A DNA stretch of 64,000 bases, taken from contig QXJR01000013.1 in NCBI GenBank assembly GCA_020975725.1, positions 558,001-622,000 of the forward strand, in the 5' to 3' direction. The position numbers and the translations under genes are program-made. Positions 52,498 through 61,904 of the stretch are shown piece by piece. Below the pieces are notes generated by a model. It ran no database searches. It saw only the letters and a list, made by a program, of their open reading frames with translations, and was not told the origin of the DNA. This DNA is from Picocystis sp. L7. Its lineage: Eukaryota; Chlorophyta; Picocystophyceae; Picocystales; Picocystaceae. Positions within the stretch are counted from its first letter, which is position 1. Every line of letters starts with the position of its first letter.

Positions 52498-54570
52498 ATG
52501 TCCAACAGTGACTTTGACGTTTCCGAAGACTTTGAAAGTCATGGAGAAAGCATTGAAGAACAAAGTTTATCCGCTACCAACGAAGTCCTGGGTGACGAAT
52601 CAGTTGAATGGAGTTCCATTTTCAACGAGCAAGAGAATGGTATTGTCGACAGTTTCGAAAGTCTCATCTCCCGTCTTGATTCAAGTGAAAGTGATGTGGG
52701 TGATTCAGGTGCCATGCTTAAACTTCCACGTTTAGGTTTTGAATCTATGGAGCAAGGACTTCTCCATCTTAGCATCGACGTTGACAGTGTGAAAGGTCTA
52801 TTCAAGTTTGAACACTTCATGGATGTTTTCAACTCCGGTTCTGAAGCTCACCTCTTCCCATCCTTTGATGTGTTGACAAATGTTCATGGTTCGAAAACCA
52901 TTGGTCGAACTGGAGGCAGAAGAGCCACTTGCCATGCTTCCAGGGGTGGAGGAGTAAGTGTCCCAAAGATCCCTGAACCTGTCCCGACATGTCAACCCGA
53001 GAACGCGCAGTGCTCTGACCTAGCGTGGCTACATTGCTTGTCACCTCAACAAAAGTGGGTAAGCTTGGCTGAAATCAAACACATCCAACTGGCAAATGTG
53101 AAGGTAGGAAATATCCATGGAAAATTATGGTGGATGTTTCCCAACATGAAGCAGACTGCAACTGACCAACCGAATTTGCGGCGAGCCAGGGTACCATGGT
53201 TGAGAAAAAACAACAAGCAGTTGGTCCAGCAAGTTCTGTCCAAAGCAAAGTCTATGGCAGTCTCAAAAACTCAGCAAATCCTTCATGTTGCTTCTAGACG
53301 TAATGCAAATGACACAGAAGTGTTGGAACATTTGGAATACGAGAATTTTATGGCATATGAGACATGTATGGCTATAATGAAATGGAGGAAGGCAAATGAA
53401 AGTTTGAAGGCATGTATGGCAAGGGTCTATAAAGAGTTGACTGATGCATTCATACCATCTGAGCCCCTTCCTCAACACTCGACAGAGCACACCACGAGAT
53501 TATCAGCTGCTGCATTTCATGCTGTCTTGCTCTCAGTGCCAATTGCAATTCTCTTGGTCGAACCCGATGCCCGTTGTGCAGAATTGGGATACAGCCTTCT
53601 ATATTTTGATGCATTGGGGTTGAAATCCCAGACCAGCACCTTTCTTGAATCAAGCAGCATCCCACAATCCCCTATTCAACTTGTGAACGATGCTCTTCCA
53701 AACCTGAAGCATGCTTCTCAAGGGTGTTGCCGGGTGGATATGGCAATGGAATGGCAAGGCTCTACAACACCAGAGTGTGCTTTATTCTGGGCTGCTGGTT
53801 GCGTACCCCAAGTGCTCTCAAAACTTCCACATAACCTTAGGTCTCGTGCGAGGATTTATCCCCAATTCGGTCTCTTGCATGCTGTAAACGTTCAAGCACA
53901 CAATCTGTACTGGATTCCAGAGAGTCGTGCAACTGGAGATTTTGAGGTTCCTCGAGGTACAGGGGTCACATTCCTCGGTAAACATGTCCCTGTTTGTGAG
54001 TGGCTGGTTGTAAACGGGAACGAGAGCAGTACGCTTCCACTTGAAGTGAACCTGCTTAACATGTATTGTCCAGGGCCGAAGAGAACATCCAGCACATTCA
54101 ATGTTTGGGGAATGTCTTTCAGAAGTTTAGCCCCCTACCTCTCACTGCATCATGTAATACCTAGCACTGAGTCTACCAGGTACGAGTTGCACAAGTTATA
54201 CCTCGAAGCTTTGCAAGTGAAGTCCCTATTTCTACATCACATCAATTCGTGTATGGATCCATGGTCTATGCGTCTCGAATTGGGTGCCTTCACGCCAGAA
54301 AGTGCTTTCGAAGGCCTTTGTTTGTTGAGGGAAGAACTTGCACTTCATTCAATGGAGGGTTACTCTGCATTCTCTCATCATGTGAAGCCCATTGAATTCC
54401 CACTTGAGCAGATCAAAGAATATCGGGTGAAGCATATAAACTTGTGGTGGAAGGAAATCGATCACGCTGTCACTACTCATACATTGTCAGATAAGCTTTT
54501 CCTCCGGGCTTGTTGGGTTGAGCAAGCCCTTCAGTCATGCAACTTTGTTCTGAGAGGACAGCTTGTTTAG
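52498..54570 (+). CDS. Unrecognised 690-residue protein
   Basis: I do not recognise this protein. It starts with an acidic, Ser-rich region (residues 1-75). A long mixed region rich in Trp, His and Cys follows, with motifs such as KLWWMFPNMK (about 210), VNLLNMYCPGPKRT (about 520) and NLWWKEIDHAV (about 645). No signal peptide or clear membrane segment is seen, though VLLSVPIAILLVEP (about 345) is hydrophobic. Codon use and length suggest a real coding history. The next ORF begins in the same frame after one stop and 24 bp free of further stops, so the two may be one ancestral gene or a read-through pair. A large transposon protein is possible but no transposase motif was found. Confidence 0.6.
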   Translation: MSNSDFDVSEDFESHGESIEEQSLSATNEVLGDESVEWSSIFNEQENGIVDSFESLISRLDSSESDVGDSGAMLKLPRLGFESMEQGLLHLSIDVDSVKGLFKFEHFMDVFNSGSEAHLFPSFDVLTNVHGSKTIGRTGGRRATCHASRGGGVSVPKIPEPVPTCQPENAQCSDLAWLHCLSPQQKWVSLAEIKHIQLANVKVGNIHGKLWWMFPNMKQTATDQPNLRRARVPWLRKNNKQLVQQVLSKAKSMAVSKTQQILHVASRRNANDTEVLEHLEYENFMAYETCMAIMKWRKANESLKACMARVYKELTDAFIPSEPLPQHSTEHTTRLSAAAFHAVLLSVPIAILLVEPDARCAELGYSLLYFDALGLKSQTSTFLESSSIPQSPIQLVNDALPNLKHASQGCCRVDMAMEWQGSTTPECALFWAAGCVPQVLSKLPHNLRSRARIYPQFGLLHAVNVQAHNLYWIPESRATGDFEVPRGTGVTFLGKHVPVCEWLVVNGNESSTLPLEVNLLNMYCPGPKRTSSTFNVWGMSFRSLAPYLSLHHVIPSTESTRYELHKLYLEALQVKSLFLHHINSCMDPWSMRLELGAFTPESAFEGLCLLREELALHSMEGYSAFSHHVKPIEFPLEQIKEYRVKHINLWWKEIDHAVTTHTLSDKLFLRACWVEQALQSCNFVLRGQLV

Positions 54571-54639
54571 GACTATAGCACTTGTATCATTTTCTTGCAA
54601 GTTGCATCCAAAGAAGGATACTTCCACCCTTCTTCAGTA

Positions 54640-56250
54640 ATGGAGAGAGCAGAGCGAAGAAGGATTTCTGCAGGTAGGGACATCTCAGGTTTCATCCAGC
54701 AAATCCTTACAGTACATTGTGGAAGTTGGGAAAGAGAAACTATATTGAGGCTCTTTACAGATTATGAATACATGTCGGAGAAAAATAATGCACTGGTCCA
54801 GATCCCTGAAACTGCTAGACAAGTCGTACGACAGATGGCTCTGCGAATGGTTCGGTCATTCTATGCTGATATACATGCACACTTGTACAGAAAGGGTCGG
54901 TGGGCGTGTGATACAGCACCACCATTCCTTTCTTTGCTGGATGTACGTCAAGATCCAGAAAACCCACGGAACACCCACCTTGATGCCATTTATGGAGGCG
55001 AGGGATCAAAAGTTCATCCATTCCGAGAGAGGGGGGGGATGGAAGTGGAAAGGTTCCTGCGCAGATGGTTTCCATTGCATGGCGAGATAATTGTCAAAGC
55101 TTCACCCCCCATACAATATGCGACCCCCCAGCTCTGGGGGTCTTTGGTGCACGTTCTTAGAAGGTCAACCTTAGTCTCACTACAAAAATCCATTGGCATG
55201 TTCTTTTCAGATCTCAGGGCATGGCAACTGCACGAAAGGGCAGTCGAAGTACCATTACGAACGCCAATTCCGCTCCTTGTGCCAGATGCATTTTCAGGAC
55301 AACGCGTTTTTCACCAACTGAATCATTGGAGAATTGTGGTTGGCACTTGTGCCCATCCCGCAACGACTACGCAGCAAGGGAATAGAGAAGGTTCAAGCAC
55401 TCCAACGGGAGGGTTCGAACCACGGGTTGCTCTACGGGAAGAGAGAATCAAGCAAGAAGTCCAGTCCGTGCAGCATCAATTGAAAAGACATCGATATACT
55501 GATCACGAAGCGACTGTATTCGTAATGTTCGTCTATTTGGAAGGAGGCGAAGACCTCATTTTGCATAATGACTATTCAAGTCGATTGAACGTACTTGGAG
55601 CCTATAAAGACGAAGACAAACAAGTTCTATATTGCTTTCGAATGCGTCGTACTATCAGGCAAATCTACGACAAAGTGAATTCAGCGAAAAAAAAGCAAAA
55701 ACAACGTTTGACAACTGCTGGGTTTGATGTCTCAACGCTCAGGTCACTCTTGCATGCGGCTATTGGTAATCGTCCTACCCCCGAAAAAGCATGGGACTGG
55801 TTGCGGGAGAATCAGGCAAGGACTTTGGAAGATTTCAGAAGTGCTTTTCACGGTGGGAGAGGACCACAATTAGATGCTCGGAACAAAATTATGTGGGAGC
55901 ATTTTGACAGTTGTGATGTGCAAGCAGAAAGCCCCTGCTCCCTAGTTTTGCGTCCTCGTGGTAATTTTACAAGTGAGCTTCAACCCCAGTATTCTCCTAG
56001 TATGCGGCAAGGGAGCTGGCATGAGCAGCAATCTGACGAACCAATCCATATGGGTAACACGTCCTTTCATGTAGACGGGTCTGCAGTAGGAACAACGGCA
56101 CGCCCCCGGGAGACTGAAGCAATACAGGACGACGGACATGAGGAAGGGTATGTGGGAGGTTCTCCGGAAGACAACCAACCCAACCCACAGCAATCGAATA
56201 GTAGTGGTAGGATTTGGAGGAGGTACATTACGAGTTGGTTTCCAATGTAA
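54640..56250 (+). CDS. Unrecognised 536-residue protein, same frame as the preceding ORF
   Basis: I do not recognise this protein. The first ATG is at 54640, but the frame is open from 54571, directly after the upstream stop. A basic, helical N-terminal half includes ERAERRRISAGRDISGF and VRQMALRMVRSFYADIHAHL. A middle region has YGGEGSKVHPFRERGG and WDWLRENQARTLEDF. The tail is polar and Gln/Asn/Ser-rich (after about residue 440), ending RRYITSWFPM. The shared frame and close spacing with the upstream ORF suggest they were one protein or are functionally paired. A convergent minus-strand ORF starts its 3' end about 160 bp downstream. Confidence 0.55.
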   Translation: MERAERRRISAGRDISGFIQQILTVHCGSWERETILRLFTDYEYMSEKNNALVQIPETARQVVRQMALRMVRSFYADIHAHLYRKGRWACDTAPPFLSLLDVRQDPENPRNTHLDAIYGGEGSKVHPFRERGGMEVERFLRRWFPLHGEIIVKASPPIQYATPQLWGSLVHVLRRSTLVSLQKSIGMFFSDLRAWQLHERAVEVPLRTPIPLLVPDAFSGQRVFHQLNHWRIVVGTCAHPATTTQQGNREGSSTPTGGFEPRVALREERIKQEVQSVQHQLKRHRYTDHEATVFVMFVYLEGGEDLILHNDYSSRLNVLGAYKDEDKQVLYCFRMRRTIRQIYDKVNSAKKKQKQRLTTAGFDVSTLRSLLHAAIGNRPTPEKAWDWLRENQARTLEDFRSAFHGGRGPQLDARNKIMWEHFDSCDVQAESPCSLVLRPRGNFTSELQPQYSPSMRQGSWHEQQSDEPIHMGNTSFHVDGSAVGTTARPRETEAIQDDGHEEGYVGGSPEDNQPNPQQSNSSGRIWRRYITSWFPM

Positions 56251-56409
56251 GGAATGAAGGGTTTGCTCTAAAGCACCCATTCAGAGAACGGGATAATCAA
56301 TTTTTGAAGTGCTCGGTATATACATCCGTGTCCAATGCCTTAATCCTTTGCTTCAACACACATGGGGTACGCCAATGAACAAAAAAGTTCAAAATAGGAA
56401 AGCAAACGT
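56251..56409. other. Convergent intergenic space
   Basis: The 3' ends of the plus-strand 54640 ORF and the minus-strand ORF face each other here. TGTAA overlaps the plus-strand stop codon. Nothing else was recognised. Confidence 0.3.
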
Positions 56410-57300
56410 TTACTTTTTATTGATGTCTGGCTTTGATGTCTCAATTCTTCCTAAAGCTTCTTCAAGTCTCTCAAATAGTTCTTGTCCTATCAGAGGGAGG
56501 AGAGTATCAAGACCATCCCATAGAAAGATCAATCTTGGAAATTCTACGCCCACTTGATTCATCAACCATGGCTCGTCTTGAAAACTGCTGTGGATCAATC
56601 CACCCTTCTCTGCGAAAGTCTGCCATAGGAAAGATATATGCGATGAGAGAGGAGTATCTTGGGCTTTGACAGTGGACCATGTTGTCTCCTCACCTAGGTG
56701 AACCTTGGCCATTAGTATGACTACAGCCACTTGCTCCTTCACAAGAAATGGTACAAACATGAAGCAAAGTGGATGAGGTGGCACGCTGGAAATCTTAGGG
56801 ATTTTTTTTTGTGCAACATCTTCTTGACGCTGTCTCTTTACCTGATGAAGATAATTGTGGGCATCTTATCTTGCATTGAGCAAACATGGTGCTACTAGTT
56901 TTACATCATTACTTTGCGCAATGTTTTCGATTGGAAGATCTCCGGGTTCGGGTGACGATAGTGAATACGACGGGCAACAAATCCGACACAAAGAACTCAA
57001 ATCAACCTTTTGCACACACAAGTTGTAATTCTGTACTACGCTGGACTCAGCTCCTTCATTTTCTGCTTCATCCAAAAGTTTCTCCCAAAGAGTTGTCAAG
57101 ACATCCAAAGGGGGCGGCAGACTGGATGGTTCTTCCTTGAGCATCATCGACAACCATAAGTGGTGGGCAATTTTAAGCCTGGAGGGCTGAGTGTCTTCAT
57201 TGATACCCTTTATGTCAATAGGCACCAGCCCATATTGACTTACCAATGCATTATGTACCAGTGTGGAGTTTCCAGATGGAGGGTTTAGGAAGAGGATTTT
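56410..57300 (-). pseudogene. Broken ORF with P-loop-like N-terminus
   Basis: A minus-strand frame begins in the edge of repeat X with AKILFLNPPSGNSTLVHNAL and then VSQYGLVPID. The layout (hydrophobic strand, glycine/serine loop, helix, YGL) resembles the nucleotide-binding start of adenylate kinase-like P-loop proteins, although the usual GxxxxGK is not intact. The frame continues to 56410 with one in-frame TAA at 56866-56868, giving about 290 codons in all. No ATG was found at the start. It could be a decayed host gene, a gene missing a 5' exon, or a chance resemblance. Confidence 0.35.
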
Positions 57301-59079
57301 TGCGATGCGCGTGGGACCAATTAAGGTTTAGGGTTTCAAAAAGAGGCTCGCAAAACGGTTCGAGCTAAGCTGAGTTGCGCAAAGTAGTTGCTGGAGGTCG
57401 AGCTAAGCTGAGTTGCGCAAAGTAGATGCTTGCCCCCCTTTTTGAAATCGTCCGTGCCCCCCTTTTCTTCTTCCGCTTCTCGTGGGGCAGCTCCCCCGTC
57501 CTTCGTTCGTTCCTTTTTTTTTCGGGCGTCGGGGATTCGGGTTGGGGGGCGCGGAACCCGCCATCGCCCCGGGACTTCGTTCGTGGGCGTCCTTTCGGTC
57601 GGGGAGCGGGGTGGGGGCGTCGGCGGGGCCTCTCCATCGCCATCGCGCGTGGGGGCGCATCCCACCCCGTCGGGCGCGCGGGGGGGTGGGGGGGAGTGAG
57701 GCGCAGGGGGGGAAAGGGGGGTACTGGGGGTCGGGGGACGGGGTGGGGGGTTTGAGGGGGCCAGGGGGGGCATTCGCGATCGCGAGAGGGACAGGGGGAG
57801 AGGCGGTACTGGTAGCGCGACCGAACCAGCGCGCGAACGCGACACCGACAGACGCGGTCCCACGGACGCGCGCGACGCGCACGCGCCGTCGATCCTCCTC
57901 CGTGGGGGGTCGACGCGTGCGTGCGGAGCGTCTCGCGCGCCCGTGGCACCGCGTACGACCCGTGCGACGCAGGGCCACGGACGGCCGACGCCACGGAGGT
58001 CGGACCGACCGCGACCGACGCGATCGAAGGGACATACGAACGATCGTTTTCCGGGCTTCGAACGTCGGAATCTCTCCTTTGTAATACAAGAGCGTGTTTC
58101 GAAGCGATATTCGTCCCCGCTTCGCCCGTTCGACCGGTTTCGGTGGACTCCTGGTCCCTCGTCGGCGAAACATCCGATGGAGCGACCAGCAGGCACCGCG
58201 TACGCTTCGACTGGCGATGCGATGGACCAAACGAACGCTACCACTGGATTCTACGTGCTCGAAAACGGGTGGATGCAAAAATTCAGCGTCGTTGGAGTGG
58301 TGGCGAAAGAATTGGAGGAGGGCAGGTGGGTCGTCGACATCCCGCACCAGGCGCGACGAGGGGAGGACGAGGAGGGACCTCGAGTCGGTAGCGAAAGCGA
58401 TCGCAACGGGACAACTTGACCCTGCCACCTTCGTTGGATGGGTCTGAGAGGGACGCACGCGAAAATACAGCTCCATCCAAGTCGAAACGACGAAATGGTC
58501 ACCCTGCTGGTGGGTCGTCGACATCCCGCACCTGGAGCGACGAAGAGAGGAACAGGAGGGGCCTCGAGTCGGTGTCGAAAGCGATCGCAACGGGACAACT
58601 TGACCCTGCCACCTTCGTTGGATGGGTCCGAGAGGGACGCACGCGAAAATTCAGCGCCATCCATGTCGAAACGACGAAATGGACACCCTGCTGATGGGTC
58701 GTCGACATCCCGCACCTGGAGCGACGAAGGGAGGCCAGGAGAGATACCGTGTTCGCAAAGCAAGCTTCCTCTTGCTGCATGTTGGATCGGCCATGTTCAC
58801 GAATCCAGCGCATAAGGGTTTTACAGCCGTTATTCGGATGTGTAGGGGTTGCTCCACAGATGCTCCGCGCAATGTAGCATTGAGAAGAGATATCCACAGG
58901 TTGTGACCCATCCGACCCCATGCAATCAAGAAACGTTGGGGTGCTTATGCTTCGCCGAACATCCGTTGCAAGACTACAACGCTCTCCTAATGAACCCAAT
59001 GGCTCGAGAGAAACGTTTACGCTACCACTATGCCCACAGCTATTAATGAAGGCATTGGCATGGCTTCCCTCAATCTACG
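57282..59079. repeat. Repeat X, copy 1
   Basis: About 1.8 kb is nearly identical to 61905-63892. It starts ggtttaggaagagg, and contains a telomere-like word (57325-57336), a 38-bp direct repeat (57361-57425) and a long G/C-rich tract. Two to three units of a 184-bp repeat follow (cores at 58381 and 58565), then a less biased right end. Element A2 interrupts it at the sequence ctacg, which in copy 2 runs on without interruption. Many open frames cover it, but none looks like a known protein. The nature of X is unknown. Confidence 0.8.
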
Positions 59080-59807
59080 TGTTGCGCGAGGCAGGCCTGG
59101 ACCTCCTGTGAAGCCATGCCCTCCTGGTTAACTACCGGGGGCCTTATGCGACCCTGGTCTATAGGATCGAGACCCTGGATGGACGAGGGACAACTGTGTC
59201 CCTCATTACCCCACTACGGCTGGCTCGATGGGTATCGTATTGAAGGAGGGTCGCCCCGGGTCAGAACGAGGCCCTGAAAGGGATACTGGGGGGTTCGACC
59301 GGGACAGACCGACCGAATGACTCGACCCCACCCCTGCCTCTCCTTCGAGAAGGTAGGGCTGGGGGGCATGAACGGTGAAGATGCAACTGCCAGCTCACGT
59401 TCGCCCCGGGGCGAGCCCAATGGACGGTCAGATGTAACCTTAGGGAGCACGTGGACTGCCGCACCGCCCCACTTGCTCCGATTCCCAACCGCCAGTGAGA
59501 GGCGGTGAGAGAGGAAGAGAGGTAGACATAGTAGTCCCTCTTTGCTTTGTAACACACTTGTCAACTTGCTCAACGAGGTGACGTCCGGGGTGCACCACCA
59601 GAAAAGAACGCGCACCATCAGCACGCCGGAAGAGGCGTGGAAGAGGTCGTGAACAAGCCCTCCCTCCGGAAGAAGGGGAGTGGAAAAAGCGTTGGCTGTC
59701 CGTGAGAGGACCCAACGAAAACGAAGGGTGTCTTCCCTCCACGTGGAGAGTCGAGGGTCCCAAGTGCCCACCGTGTGTCCAACGTCCTCCACGGACGCTT
59801 TGTAACA
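59080..59807 (+). repeat. 5' LTR of A2
   Basis: 728 bp, TGTTGCGCGAGGC...TTTGTAACA, with the conserved hairpin at 59489-59505. It is closely related to the isolated LTR at 23146-23880 and more distantly to the A1 LTRs. Confidence 0.88.
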
Positions 59808-59850
59808 CTGTCGAAGCTCAAGCATTTGAGAACTTCCTTTCCACCGGACC

Positions 59851-61101
59851 ATGGAAGAAAGCGACCACACCACCCGTATGGGAACTCTTCGGAGAGAGCT
59901 AGAGCAAGAAAGAGTGGAAAGGACCACACTTGAGACCAAGATTGCAGAGCTCCAGCAAGTAATTGAGGAGCTTCAACTTATTAACACCAAACAAAATGGC
60001 GAAGGAGATGCTTCCGAAGACGAGTCCCCACCAAGTCCAGAATATTTGGGAACGGGGACGGGAAACGGAAAGCCATCAGACCATGAAGGCCTCCCACACC
60101 TCATCAGCCTCTATGGGAGTGCTTTGCATGATTCAAAGAACATACAAAAAGTATCCCTTGAGAAGCCGGAGAAGTTCTCGGGCACCGAGCTTGATGACAG
60201 CCCGTACGCGCTCACGTATTGGTATCGTGACGTACTATGTTGGTGCCAGGCCTACGCGTTCAACCGTCCAAAGGAACAGCTTGTATTGGCCATCAATCAA
60301 GCGCTCAGCGGCACGGCAAAGGCCATGGTACAAAACTTAATTATGAGGGAACCTACAGCCCTCGATTCTGTTGAAGACTTGTACAATTACCTCAAGAGAA
60401 CCTTCCAAAATCAGGACCCAGGTCCAGAAGCATGGCGCGAGTTTCACACGGCTCGCATGAAGCGAACGGAGAATGTACTTCAATTCCTCAACAGGCTGGT
60501 ACAATTGAGCTTTGTGGTCAACGCTAGCTCCTCACCTGTTTGCCGTAACCTCACAGAATATGACATTTCTGCCCGGTTGCAGCATGGCCTGCCAGGCCAC
60601 TTACAACGAGCGCTTTACAAGCATCTGGATCACCTTATTGAAGTGGGTAAGACACCTGATATGGAGCCTGGCAACCTGGCAGCAATCATCTTTAAATTGG
60701 AGAGAGAAGTAAATGAAGTTCCCAGGAAAGAATTGAGACAGCCAGTCACCAATTGGAAGGTGCAGAGCTCCGATGTTCGCAGCAGTAGGACAGCAAACGG
60801 CTTCCAGAAGCGATCCAGTACAGCAACAGCGGCAGCATTGCCAGCGTCGCAACCCAACAATTCTAGGGTGAATGTTGCAGCGAGGCGGGAGCGGAAACGC
60901 TTCGATGACCTAGATGAAGAACAGCAGAATTCAATCAAGGAAGTGCAGACGAAGCTCGCCAACAAGCCCCTGGGAGCAAAGCTTTCCCAGGAGGAGAAGG
61001 ACCTTTGCTTAGCGCACTCGCTGTGCTTGCGCTGCCGCCGCTACGGGCATGATCTGGCAGCCTGCAAGATGGCATCCGTAATGGGTGCCCCAAAAAACTG
61101 A
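59851..61101 (+). CDS. A2 gag (retroelement part)
   Basis: The 416-residue open frame has the same layout as A1 gag: N-terminal helical region, core with EAWREFHTARM, and the zinc knuckle CLRCRRYGHDLAAC. It ends at the same slippery heptamer and stop as A1. Many differences from A1 are at third codon positions, suggesting that selection kept the protein functional while the subfamilies separated. Confidence 0.88.
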   Translation: MEESDHTTRMGTLRRELEQERVERTTLETKIAELQQVIEELQLINTKQNGEGDASEDESPPSPEYLGTGTGNGKPSDHEGLPHLISLYGSALHDSKNIQKVSLEKPEKFSGTELDDSPYALTYWYRDVLCWCQAYAFNRPKEQLVLAINQALSGTAKAMVQNLIMREPTALDSVEDLYNYLKRTFQNQDPGPEAWREFHTARMKRTENVLQFLNRLVQLSFVVNASSSPVCRNLTEYDISARLQHGLPGHLQRALYKHLDHLIEVGKTPDMEPGNLAAIIFKLEREVNEVPRKELRQPVTNWKVQSSDVRSSRTANGFQKRSSTATAAALPASQPNNSRVNVAARRERKRFDDLDEEQQNSIKEVQTKLANKPLGAKLSQEEKDLCLAHSLCLRCRRYGHDLAACKMASVMGAPKN

Positions 61102-61904
61102 CAACCCTCCGTCCGGTAACTACGGTTACCGGGACGGAGCCGGGAGCGAGACCTGCAGCCACCCCGGTTAACAAAGATGGGAAGCCAGTCTGCCTCCATT
61201 CACTTAGCAATGACAGGCCAAGACATGAGTTCCTGGCTGCCGAGACCTATTTTGGAAAGAAGCCAAACAGGGTAAGAACGCAAGCTTACCTGGATACCCT
61301 TGCAAGCTACTGTTTTATCAGCGAGCGCCTCTTTACTGAGCTGCAGCAAGCTGATCCAAAGGGTCTATCCTGGCAATACACTTCTACCACCTTCAATTAC
61401 AGCGTGGCTGTGGGCCAGCAGGTCCATACTGCCCCAGTAATTCGTGCGCGATTTTCGATCGATGGGTTTCAAGCTCATACAGACTTCGGAGTCGCTCCTT
61501 TGGAAACCTTTGACTGTATATTGGGAGCTGCATTCTGCCACAAATACTTATCAGCACTGGACTGGCAGAATCATCGCATGATTCTGCGCAACAGCGATGG
61601 CGTAAAATTCACAGTATATGGGGATCACCAGTTTATCTCCTCAAGGAAGCTGGACCTGATCGTACCCCGCAGCGAAGCCCGCAAGGCCGTGAAGGATCCA
61701 GGTTGCCTACTCCTCATGGTTCAACCTGTGGACGCAACGCCAGAATTGGCGAGTGAAGATTCAGACTTCAGCAATATGCACAGTCATTTAAGCGATGAAT
61801 GGCCGCTGGACGATCGTGACAAACAGCGACTCGATGACCTGATCAACAGGCAGTATGGACACCTCTTTGAGGCACGTACAGAGTTACCACCGGAGCGAGT
61901 ACCC

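Larger units (their letters stand above)
59080..61904 (+). mobile_element. Ty3/Gypsy element A2 (5' part)
   Basis: A second, diverged family A element has a 728-bp 5' LTR, gag, and pol as far as just before the reverse transcriptase. It is cut off at 61904 by repeat X copy 2. Relative to A1, its gag is roughly three-quarters identical in protein. It inserted into X copy 1, since X copy 2 continues uninterrupted at the same point. It is incomplete within this window; any remainder would lie beyond 64000. Its methyltransferase region is not present here. Confidence 0.88.

Noticed and set aside
52498-57300. Reassignment of TAA/TAG to glutamine, to explain single in-frame stops in two nearby ORFs
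   Set aside because: The NSUN2-like, synaptotagmin-like and BspA-like genes have no internal TAA/TAG, and TAG is used as a normal stop at 35489. Ordinary decay or read-through is simpler.
57336-58590. Arg/Pro-rich open frames of 300-395 codons in repeat X
   Set aside because: They depend on the GC-rich tract, exist in several frames at once and show no domain.
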